Source of the DNA: Phialocephala subalpina
Lineage: Eukaryota; Ascomycota; Leotiomycetes; Helotiales; Mollisiaceae
Direction: 5' to 3'
Length of the DNA: 64,000 nt
NCBI GenBank assembly: GCA_900073065.1
Contig: FJOG01000044.1
Coordinates: forward strand, 83,632 to 147,631
The notes beneath the pieces are model-generated. The model had not been told where the DNA came from. It saw nothing but the letters and a program-made list of their open reading frames with translations, and did no database searches. A program made the position numbers and the translations under genes. This document shows, piece by piece, positions 35,078 to 44,868 of the stretch (its first letter is position 1; each line of letters opens with the position of its first letter).

Positions 35078-35713
35078 ATGCCTTTCTTCCAACCAGCCTA
35101 CCTCAGCCCAGAAGCCGACTTCTTCCAGCTTCTCTCGGCACTCGACCAACCCACCCACAAAGCTGCCTGCCGTCCTCAGCGACGCGCAGAAACCTTCAAC
35201 CCCCGCTTCGACGTCACCGAGTCAGCAGACTCCTACGATCTCTACGGCGAACTCCCAGGTCTCACTCAAGATGACCTTACCATCGAGTTCTCTGATGCCC
35301 AAACTCTTGTCGTGAAGGGCAAGACTCAACGAGCATTGAACACCCCATCCGCTCAACCTGAACAAACTACCAGCGAGAAAGGCAAGGAGAGAGAAGTCGA
35401 TACTTCGTCTGAGAAGAGCCATGCTCCCACCGTCGAGGACGATTACGATGATGTCGATGCACCAGTCGCTACTCCGGCCACTTCTACAACTGCCACTCCC
35501 GAGGAGCAGCAACCACAACAAGCTGCCGAGACCGCCGCACCAAAGCCAAAATTCTGGGTCGCTGAACGGAAGGTCGGAGAGTTTGCAAGGTCTTTCTCCT
35601 TCTCCCAGAGAATCGAGCAAGACTTCGTCAGTGCTGATTTGAGCAATGGTGTCCTTCACGTTACGGTTCCCAAGAGCCAGAAGCCGAGAAAGGTCACTGT
35701 CACTGTCAACTAA
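35078..35713 (+). CDS. Small heat-shock protein, Hsp20/alpha-crystallin family
   Basis: ATP-independent chaperone that holds unfolding proteins in the cytosol; 211 aa, no intron. The alpha-crystallin domain starts at about residue 45 (FNPRFDVTESADSYDLYGEL, then PGLTQDDLTIEF and TLVVKGKTQ). It is interrupted by a charged, Thr/Pro/Gln-rich insert (about residues 90-155, KEREVDTSSEK, TTATPEEQQPQQ) and resumes with GEFARSFSFSQRIEQDFVSA and SNGVLHVTVPKS. The long insert is the habit of fungal Hsp30-type proteins. Expected to be induced by heat and other stresses; a TATA box is present upstream, but I could not identify a clean array of heat-shock elements. Confidence 0.93.
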   Translation: MPFFQPAYLSPEADFFQLLSALDQPTHKAACRPQRRAETFNPRFDVTESADSYDLYGELPGLTQDDLTIEFSDAQTLVVKGKTQRALNTPSAQPEQTTSEKGKEREVDTSSEKSHAPTVEDDYDDVDAPVATPATSTTATPEEQQPQQAAETAAPKPKFWVAERKVGEFARSFSFSQRIEQDFVSADLSNGVLHVTVPKSQKPRKVTVTVN

Positions 35714-37572
35714 ATGTACTTCTATGTGTATGATGGGAATATGGAGGATATGAAGCGGCATTTGCATGGGCCGGAGTCTGGTTTGGTATCGCGATAGCAT
35801 AATATATAAAGTCATTCATTGGATATAATACTTGTTCCAGAGAAGAATCATGACATGTCACGTGAATTGATCTCGAGCCAAGTGGCCTACATTCCCTTGC
35901 GGTAACGTTCTATAAGAGTCTTGATTTATGGTCGAACGTATTTGAGTAGTTACTTTGTCATCACACGAACTCTATCGTCTCTCTACCCCAGCATCCAGAG
36001 TCATGGTCATGTTGGTACGTCGGCAAGTCAAGCCCTTCCAAGAGATCAACGACGCAGCGTCGGAAATGTTAGTGTTATTCTTTGCGTTACAGAGTTTGGT
36101 GTCACTTGAGCAGGCAGCTACAGTGACCACGCGTAAGGAGAATGCATGAATCATCCACAATTGTCAAGTCCTGCGTCTTAGAGTTTTCAGCTTGACGCCT
36201 TGTCTGCACTTCACTCCCAAAGAGTGCGAGGCAACTAAGCATCTATCCCTGCTCTACAGCCTTTCCACTGTAACTCATACAGAAATTGAGCAGGTTTACA
36301 ACATTGAAGCTTATCGAAATGCCCGTTATTGCTCCCCATGGGTTGGTGTCCCAGAACCATGGTCAAGCATAATGAATTTTGACGGCCTTGCGGGGAACTG
36401 ACCCGCACCTTCCAGAAGCATTTTTTCTCGCTCCATTAGTCAGTAAAATTTCCCAGAGACCGAGTCTTGGACCTCACGGAAGCTCAGCTTTGAATATTTG
36501 GCCCCCCCTTCATATGATTGGGGGCCTGAGAATATCACAACTGGCGATCAAATCCTTGCCGAGCTGATCTCGAGCCTGACATTGTCTTACGGTTGTAGCT
36601 TGCAGGTTGCAAAACTTCTCCTTGCACGCTCAATTTCCCGCTCTAGGCAAGTTGCGGCATTTAATAGAAGTATTCATTAATTATAGCTTTCCCTCGAGAA
36701 ACATAACATGGCATTGGTACGGTGATAGGCCCTCGAGTGCGGGGTCAAGGCTCGGCTCGCTAATTCAGGGGGCCCGCTTCTAGCCAACTTTGGAAATGCC
36801 GCTAGAACAGGGCGCCCTGAGAGAGAGTTGAATGAAAGATATGGTGGAAAAATATGCCTCAAGTCGTACTTTCTTGTGTTTGTCTGTTTCCCTTCACCAA
36901 AAACATTTCTGTTTGGATATTCTCGCTCCACGTGATTGAGATTGGTCTGTGCACGCTTCAAGCCCCTTTAACGCTAGCCCCCGCAGAACTTCCTCCCTCG
37001 AATGCTGAAAAGTACTCGAGAAGCTGGACGATATTTGATAAACCCTTTTACACACCTCTCTGCTATCTTCCTTCTCCATCTCCAGCCGTTTTTACCCGCA
37101 TTCCATCGCATGATATCGTCCGAAAACTCTTTCGTTGTTTGTCATGATTTTCACTCGCTTATGTGCTAGAGCCACCAGGTTCGGTGAGATGAGGTAAAAA
37201 GAACCACATCGGTCCCACAGAATCAAAACCCGCAAACCAAAACCACACAGCAAAGTTCATGGTCGTCGTCACGATGTCGGTACGGGACGGTGCAAGCTTT
37301 TCAGCCTCCTGGGGTCAGGGTTATGTGCAAAGGCAGGGTTTTATATATCCCACGAAGAAGTGCGGTACCGAATGGCACTAGTCGAGATAGTCATCCCGCG
37401 AGTCATAGTTTCCACCACTTGTTCGAATTCGCATTGCTGTAAGATCATAGTCACAATTTCTTCGTATCATCCTCGGACTATTACATACATCTTTCATAAT
37501 AGTGTCCCAAAGACATTAAAACTCTTCACTGTTCCTCGAACTTTTCTCATTTCATTACCCCTCGCAAACACG
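35714..37572. other. Intergenic region, 1.9 kb
   Basis: No gene seen; several short frames on both strands without domains. CACGTGA sites lie near 35861 and 36930. The last 200 nt are the permease leader (CT-rich, TTTTATATATCCC near 37340). Confidence 0.5.
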
Positions 37573-39035
37573 ATGTCCGAGCTCAATCTCAAAACAATCT
37601 CCCCGGAGTCGAAGTCAGAAAACTCTCAGAATGGACAGTTGGCCGATATCGCGATAATCGAGGCACAGGGAAATGCGCGTTTTAATCGTTTGGGCTGGAA
37701 GCGGCTGACAGTCGTGCTGATTGTGGAGGCCATCGCGCTCGGTGCTCTCTCGATTCCAAGTGCGTTCGCCACGCTGGGCATGGTAGCTGGTGTGATCACA
37801 ACTGTTGGACTTGGGTTCGTCGCCATATACACAAGCTATGTCGTTGGGCAAGTCAAATTGGCCTTTCCTCACGTGGCTCACTATGCGGATGCGGGGCGGC
37901 TGCTGATGGGCAGGTTTGGGTACGAATTGATCGGTGCTATGTTCGCTCTGGAATTAATCTTCCTCGTGGGGTCGCACTGCTTGACGGGCAGCATCGCGTT
38001 ACTGAACATCAGTAACAACGCCATTTGCTCTCTTGCCTTCGGTGTTGTATCGGCTATTGTCTTGCTAATTCTGGCACTCCCTCCATCTTTCGCGGAGGTG
38101 GCTATCTTGGGTTACATCGACTTTGTGTCCGTCATGCTGGCTATTGGAATCACCATAGTCGCGACAGGAGTGTCATACGGCAAGGCAGGTGGCATGTCCA
38201 ATTGGTCCGCCTGGCCTAAGGATAACCTTGGTTTCACGGAAGCTTTCATTGCCATTACCAATATCGTCTTCGCTTGTAAGTTTCAAGTCACAAAGTCATC
38301 AAAATTGAATACTAATATTTGTGGGTAGACTCGTTTGCCGTGTGCCAATTCTCCTTCATGGACGAGATGCACACCCCGAAGGACTACGTGAAGTCGATCT
38401 GGGCTCTTGGTCTCATCGAAATCTTCATCTACACCTTGACTGGCGCTTTGATCTATGCCTTTGTTGGCCCAGACGTAGCTTCACCTGCTCTGCTCTCAGC
38501 AGGCAACTTGATGGCCAAGATCGCCTTCGGAGTCGCTTTGCCCGTCATCTTCATCTCTGGATCCATCAACGGCACTGTCGTCGCCCGCTATATTCACGGC
38601 CGTATCTACAAAGACTCTGTAACGAGATTCATCAATACGAAGAAGGGCTGGATCACATGGATCGCCCTGATCTCTGTCATCACCCTCGTCGCCTGGGTCA
38701 TTGCCGAAGCCATTCCCTTCTTCTCCGATCTGCTGTCGATTTGCTCCGCCTTGTTCATCTCAGGGTTCACTTTCTACTTTCCAGCTATGATGTGGTTTAA
38801 GCTCATCAGAAAGGGTAAGTGGTATTCGAGAGAGAATTTGTTCTTGAGCATTGTGAATGCTATCATCTTCGTCATTGGCATGATCGTCTTGGTCGGTGGA
38901 ACATATTCGGCAATTGATGATATCGTAAGTTGCTTTGTCGAAAATTCAAGGGAAATATTGCTGACTCTGGTGCAGAAAAATCAATACAAGGCTGGAACGG
39001 TTAGAGGTGCATTCACATGCGCACCCCTTGAATAG
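37573..39035 (+). CDS. Amino-acid permease, AAAP family (Mtr-like)
   Basis: Plasma-membrane uptake carrier for neutral amino acids (Aa_trans family; the Neurospora Mtr type is the closest I recall). Exons 37573-38275, 38329-38924 and 38976-39035 give 452 aa with about 11 membrane segments. The first membrane block reads GWKRLTVVLIVEAIALGALS, followed by IPSAFATLGMVAGV, and the substrate-path signature FMDEMHTPKDYVKSIW follows the first intron. The C-terminus is short and polar. All introns are GT-AG and in phase with the join. The start is the ATG after CGCAAACACG; a longer frame upstream lacks a membrane segment and would lie in the leader. Confidence 0.9.
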
Positions 39036-39327
39036 TTATATAATTGGATGATCTCGCTAATAAATGTTTCATGAGACATGAGATGATGTCTAGCCAAGCC
39101 CACGCCGAGAATTAGCACAAATGTAACATGCCGTCGTGTTAGAACATGAGCTTTGAAGCCTTGTTGTGGCAGCTATGGGACGTGAACGCTGGAGGAAAAG
39201 CCTAGCACGTGACCGGAGGGACGGTGACATCAGGATGGCATCGGAGGCATTACTAGATATAGTCATAACCGGAGACAAACACCCATGAAATAAATCTTAA
39301 CCTTTAGTCGAAATTTGGATTATAGTG

Positions 39328-40080
39328 CTACAGGCTATACCCGTTATTTTGCATAGACAATGCACTACCCGGCCATCTCAACTGGCTTTGCCAAAGAGTA
39401 CCTTGCCTCCAGCTCTCTTGGTCCAAATCCTGAGCTCTTATATAATGATCTCGGAACGCGCTCTCCCACAGGATGGTAACCTCCAACGCTAGTTCCTTTG
39501 GTACAGAAGCATCGTGCTTCTTTCTAGTGGAAGTGCGAATATAGTGAAAGACCCCAGCAGCCAGCGCAATTAAGACGACCCCGATACCAAGTACTATCCC
39601 AGCCATAGCTCCAATAGATATTTTCCCTTTCTCATTCAAATTCGATAATGGAACACTCGATGATGAATTTATTATCCCACCCGGTGATGTACCACTTGAC
39701 TCAAGGACAGTCCAACTCCCTTTCCACGTATCTTCCCAGCTAGCATTCGACCCGATGATCGTACTGTCCTTCGCCTGAATCACAGTCAATGGATTCTTGG
39801 ATGGTGTGTTAGGGCCAGGAGCTTGGGCGAGGAACCATGCGCCTTCACCATCGCCTTGGGCAGTCTGCCAGTTTACGCCGATGAAAGCGGATTGAAGAAA
39901 AGCTTTACCAAGCTCATAATTCCCACTCGGTCCTAGACCTGGTCGAAGTGGTAGGTATCTGGTTGGCGTATCCATGATAGGTGCAGTGAGAGTGAGATTC
40001 AGAAGAGCGAAGGGGATCTTGATCGTTATATTCTGGGAAACGCTACTGCTTAATCGAAATGTGAAGAAGAGAAATGATGG
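39328..40080 (-). pseudogene. C-terminal remnant of an aspartic-protease-like membrane protein
   Basis: The frame is open from about 40080 (just after a TAG at 40081-40083) to 39328. It reads IKIPFALLNLTLTAP, RYLPLRPGLGPSGNYELGKA and FLQSAFIGVNW, like the end of fungal A1-family (pepsin-type) proteases (LGxxFLQxAYxxxDY). After that come a Ser-rich stalk, one membrane segment (GIVLGIGVVLIALAAGVFHY) and a basic cytosolic tail. The catalytic half is missing: upstream the DNA turns at once into the AT island. Either the element replaced the 5' half or RIP destroyed it. The family call rests on short motifs only. Confidence 0.45.
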
Positions 40081-40160
40081 CTATGTGACGATACGCTCGT
40101 AGTTAAGATCCCTGGTGTCCTAGAAGTAAAATGCATATTTCTTCTGGAAAGTAATAAGTA

Positions 40161-41319
40161 GATAACGCAAGTAATAAGATTTAAATAAAAGCGCTTAAAG
40201 TATCTCGCTAGTTTAATATATGATTATCTCGCTAACGTTATTATTATAATGCTTTATTGCCCCAAATCTAAGATACTATAATATAAGTTTATTCTCTTTT
40301 TAATTAACTATTCTTATAATTAATTACTTTTATATTAAAAATCGCGATTTTTATTTTTTAATAATTTTATTAAAAATTAATATAATTCTTTATATAAAAT
40401 CTAAAAAAGTTATTAAATTTTTTTTATTTATTAAACAATTAAATTTCGAATTTCGAAATTTTAATTTATAAATAACTTTTTTAAATATTAATAATAAAGT
40501 TTAAAAAATTAAAAAATTAATTTTATAATAATATAATTCCAAATATATAATATATTAGACTTTCTATTAATAATTTAGTTTTTTCATTAGAACTTTAAAG
40601 ATTTCCAATAGAAATTTATATAATAAATTTTATAATTCTAATTTAAAATTAAATTATTAATAGAAATATTTATATATTATATATATATGAAATTATATTA
40701 ATATAAAGTTTTTTTTATTAATATTTAAAAAAGTTATTTATAAATTAAAATTGCGAATTTCGAAATTTAATTATTTAATAAATATAAATTAATAATTCTT
40801 TTAAGTTTTATATAAAAAACTTATATTTTATATCACGTGTAAAATTGGGTATCCTATTGATATAATCTCTGGTTGACTTATAGTTACCACTTTAATTACG
40901 TAACCTTTATAACCTACGTAAAGCTCGCGTAAACTTACGCGTAATATAAGAGGTTTTACGGGGGCTATACGATTGTTATTCTTAGGCTATTATTTTATAT
41001 ATAGGGGCCCTTTGAATCTCTGGCAAAAAGATAAAAATTAGTCTAATACTAATCTGATTTATTATTGCCTCCTTTTATTCTATACCTCGCATTTTAAGTT
41101 TTAAAGAATTATATTAATTTTTAATGAAATTATTAAAAAGTAAAATTCGCGATTTTTAATATAAATAATAATTAATTAAAAGGGAAGTAAATTTATATTA
41201 TAATATTTTAAATTTAAAGCGACAAAGCGTTATAATAATAACGTTAGCGAGATAACTATATATTAAACCTGCGAGATACTTTAAATACTTTTGCTTAAAT
41301 TCTATTACTTGCGTTATTT
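40161..41319. repeat. AT-only island made of nested inverted repeats (RIP-mutated element)
   Basis: Outer arms 40161-40395 and 41101-41319 are inverted copies. They share TAACGCAAGTAAT, AAAGTATCTCGC, GTTATCTCGCTAACGTTATT or close variants, and TTAAAAATCGCG. Inside lies a palindrome of about 440 bp centred near 40606 (arms 40387-40605 and 40606-40825, sharing AAATTTCGAA and ATAAATAACTTTTTTAAATA). A non-palindromic stretch (40826-41100) fills the right side. Base composition is almost entirely A/T outside a few CGC/CACGTG islets, with no coding frame. The structure fits a foldback or MITE-like transposon mutated by RIP. Target-site duplications were not found. Confidence 0.75.
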
Positions 41320-42089
41320 GATGTTGGGACCTCGCAAGTTGAAGATATAGCTGATGCCGATGTGTATACCGAAACCCAGAGATGAAGTAGCGCAGCCGTG
41401 ATGAATGAAGGCTAATCGATGCCAATGTTAGAAATTGCGCCGAGGAAGAAATATGACAGACTCACGTTATGTTGATTTAACACGAGCAGCCGGAATGCTT
41501 AGTATTGTTCGCAATAAGTAGAGACAATGGAGATAAAAGTTTTGCGCTGACCAAATTTCAAGTTATGCTATATATTCTGGTTTAATCATAGTGGACCTCG
41601 CCATGATTCACATACGGCTTCAATGTAGAAGTGAGTCAAGTGAAAGCTAAGGTATTGACTCCCGGGAATTAATGAAGAAAAGCATGCCCTTCAACCAAAT
41701 ACTGGTCAACATGACGATGGCGGAGACTAAAATTATAGACCAGCAAATGTTTGATTTAGGGCTGTCATTCAAGGTACTCATTCATGGAGCAATGCCCTCT
41801 GGCCCTGAGTTTAATGTCCCTGCTTAATGTTCGAATGAACATATATGGGACGATCAAGCTTGAGTTGAATACAGAAGATGGAAGGATAAAGCCCCCGTCA
41901 ATACACGAAGAATGTAGCAGCATAGCTCTTAGTATCGAAAGTTGCTTCTCGCTACTATTGGGCTAATCTCCATCCTCTCAACTAGTGGCCTTCAATACCT
42001 TCCTTAATAAACTTTAATTCTCACTCAGCTAGTTCATATCAAGTGATCAACTTCGACAAGCCAACGTAATAGGCCTCCCAGCCTCCGAT
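41320..42089. other. Intergenic region beside the AT island
   Basis: Base composition returns to normal at about 41330. No gene seen; a 60-codon frame at 41784-41966 has no domain. Confidence 0.5.
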
Positions 42090-42269
42090 CTACACCGTCT
42101 CAGACAAAGCCTCCATTCTAATCCGCTCTTCGGTCCTCCCGGCTTTTCTCTGTCGTATTACCTTCCATGCGATCCATCCTATCCCAACGAGGTAGAGCAA
42201 TGCCACGACCCCGATGAAAACAGAGCCACCAATCGAGGCATGCCGTTTACTGAGGCTTCCTATATCCAT
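42090..42269 (-). CDS. 59-residue single-pass membrane protein (small ORF)
   Basis: ATG in good context (AAAATGG) gives 59 aa. It starts MDIGSLSKRHASIGG, then a membrane segment of about 20 residues (SVFIGVVALLYLVGIGWIAW) and a basic tail KVIRQRKAGRTEERIRM. The layout and the K/R-H-A before the membrane segment resemble the C-terminal part of the neighbour at 42830-43210, so the two may be related. It could instead be the last exon of a longer gene. Confidence 0.4.
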   Translation of the reverse strand: MDIGSLSKRHASIGGSVFIGVVALLYLVGIGWIAWKVIRQRKAGRTEERIRMEALSETV

Positions 42270-42829
42270 TTTCTCGATCTAGGACCACGTGATGCTCTGC
42301 TTGAGACTCACAAGTTTGTGACTTGCTTCGAAGGCAGATACGAAGGTGAACTTCGGACGAAGTATCTAAGTGATTGAGTTTGTGTTGGAGGCAAGTGAGG
42401 GATCGTGGATGATGAAGCCGAGATTGTTAGACCAAGGGCATATGAAGTTGTTGCAATGTTCGAGCTATGCTACAGATTTCACGTACCCTTTAAGATGCTG
42501 CGATGATTCAAAATCTTTTTCAATAATAGTGGCAACGGGGCTTAGAAGGCATGGGCATTATTCTAAGATATCGGGAACAAATAGCAGGTCTGATTCACAA
42601 GCCCTGACGGCATGAATTTGGTAACAATTCAGAATCGTTTGTGCAGTCAGTACTCCCGAACAGTGCTTTGGAGGCGGCTCGTATGATGGTGGGTATACCG
42701 GAACATTCCGGACTGATTAACAAACTCTCAATTTTAACTCTTTTCTGGTATTTTAACTGCTCGGTAGAATTGACATCACAACCACAAGTTCTGCTTCCTC
42801 TCCGATACCTTCCGTGGCTATCCAGTGCT
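42270..42829. other. Intergenic region, 560 nt
   Basis: CACGTGA near 42286 lies just upstream of the small membrane protein. No gene seen. Confidence 0.5.
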
Positions 42830-43210
42830 CTAGATGTCGATCTCTTCATTCTCATACCATTCCTGATTCATCAACTTCCTTTCACCTGCAAGATTTCGAA
42901 AGCTCTTCCATAAGAACCATCCACCAACAATAGCGGCGATCGCGATGGCACCTATGCCACTCCATCCAAAAACCGCTGCATCGTGTTTTACGCCACTACT
43001 TGAAGATGCCTTGCCCGTACTTAGGAAAGAGGTAGCCGAGTGTTGCACAAGAGTTCGTAGAACATGACTTCCCCGGAATTCATCCCCGAATGTCGAGAAT
43101 AATGATGAAATTGACCGACTAGAAGTCGTAACTAGAGTAGAGAGGTCTGCTAATGAGAGTGAGATAAGGACAGCGTAAAAGAAGAATCCGATGAGAAATT
43201 GGTCATGCAT
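42830..43210 (-). CDS. Small secretory-pathway membrane protein, 126 aa
   Basis: One exon. A signal-peptide-like N-terminus (MHDQFLIGFFFYAVLISLSL, cleavage likely after ADL) is followed by a Ser/Thr-rich ectodomain of about 55 residues, one membrane segment (SGIGAIAIAAIVGGWFLW) and a tail rich in charged residues (KSFRNLAGERKLMNQEWYEN). This is a type I single-pass topology. No known domain. Transcribed the same way as the two other tail-anchored-looking genes to its left. Confidence 0.5.
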   Translation of the reverse strand: MHDQFLIGFFFYAVLISLSLADLSTLVTTSSRSISSLFSTFGDEFRGSHVLRTLVQHSATSFLSTGKASSSSGVKHDAAVFGWSGIGAIAIAAIVGGWFLWKSFRNLAGERKLMNQEWYENEEIDI

Positions 43211-44868
43211 GTCGTGCTGTAGACTAAGGCTTCTCGGAATCGCTAAGGGGTACTATGGTGGTCAAAGAATAATGTTATGTACTAGTATTGCGAGTTATAG
43301 CGTGGTGCCATGATTCACAGCAGCTATGATTCGCAAGCTGTTGCTTCTAAGGCGATTATTTACTTAACGACCATTCATTCATCCTCGATGATTTGCAAAA
43401 AGACTGGCATCACTACGGTAAGGCTGCGTGAATGAATTCCCTTTAAACAATTCCTTCGATTGTCCAACAATCGAAAGTCACGATCACGAAGTGAGGATGT
43501 GCCCCTGAATTAGCGGATCTTCGCTAGTAATAGGGCTTGGCTGGCGACAAAGCCTCTATTTTTAGCACGAACAAGCTAACTTCGAGATTTCATTTCACGA
43601 CGCGACGACCTCACACTTTCGCCTCAACAAAACCATCACCATCTCCATTTGCATCACGAACATCGTCTCGACTTTAGAAGATTGTTTTAATTCAATTGAT
43701 GCGTCTAGAAACACCATAATTCAAGTGCTTGATGAACCAATTGTTGGCCAGGTGCGATCAGAGCTTTTCCGACGCGTCAAGCTGCAGGCTCCAGCAATCC
43801 GTCACCCAACAACAAGCCCCGTCCGTCTATTACAGAGTCATCTCGCCTGCTTACGCGCTTTCTCCTTCTCCCCTCCAGATTAATATTGGCTAATGCAGGA
43901 TAAACAAGCAGCCATCCAAGCACTTGCACAGCTCATCACGTGCACTCGACCTGCGAGGATCCTTTCAAAGCTTCAAAACACCACTTCCTGTTGTCAAAGG
44001 CATACTTTGAGCAGATGTGGAAATTGCGAAGGTTTTTTCTATCCCATCTTGGCATCAAGCTGAGAAGCAGATTGTCGGGTATTACATGAAAGAGGCAACG
44101 CGCGAACGAAAAGAAAGTTCTTTCAGCCCTGAACGCCACTCAAGGCTGACTGGAAGAAGTTCTGACCAAACGTCGGACAAGCGCCAAAGTGTGCTGATTC
44201 CCTCAAATCCATTCGTCCACGAACGGAATTATTTCCCCTGACTTCGGGTTCCTGCATTCAAGTGGTCTGGCATATTCCGGGCTAGGACTAGGTCAAGTGA
44301 TGTCTCGTATTACGACGATGTGCTGGTACCCAAAAGAACGCACAGAATTTATGCATGAAACGCAAACAATTAGCATGAAGAGATCCGATTGACGGACCTG
44401 GAATTTGGGTCACGTTGCGAGCCTTCTTCTTATTGCCGAAGGATCTCCTAAGCGCATGGGCAAGGCGTACTCAGGGGAAATGCCCCAGATTCTCATCAGT
44501 TCACTCGTCCGATGTGTCAAATGTTTCCGTTCGCATCAGGTACCCACGATCGATGATTGGGCGATATTCAACCCCCAAGGCGGGACATAGCCTCCTTAGA
44601 GTCAGGTAGTGAGATGAAAGCGATACTTGGCATTGAAATCTGCAAACTGTCGGAGAGAGCTTCCAAGCGGTGGCTTTTGCTGGTGAACTGATACCAAGTG
44701 GTAATGTGCTACCAGGAACTGAACCTTATATATGTCCCTCGCTCTTTGAGCAGAATCGACTCAAATCTTCTCATCGGCATCACTCTTTTGGCCACAGTCA
44801 CTCGTTGTTCTACCAGTCGCTCTTTAAGCTTTACCTTGATTCAGTCTGTCACTTCCAGCCTCCTCATA
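43211..44868. other. Intergenic region, 1.7 kb
   Basis: A CT-rich tract at 43600-43680 looks like a transcription start region and is followed by a 53-codon frame at 43732-43893 (starts MNQLLARCDQSFSD) with no domain. TCACGTG occurs near 43936. The right end is the leader of the GPI-protein gene. No confident gene. Confidence 0.45.

Noticed and set aside
35222..35815. Minus-strand frame of 197 codons opposite the heat-shock gene
   Set aside because: Antisense to an alpha-crystallin domain; Leu/Gly-rich composition expected from the complementary codons.
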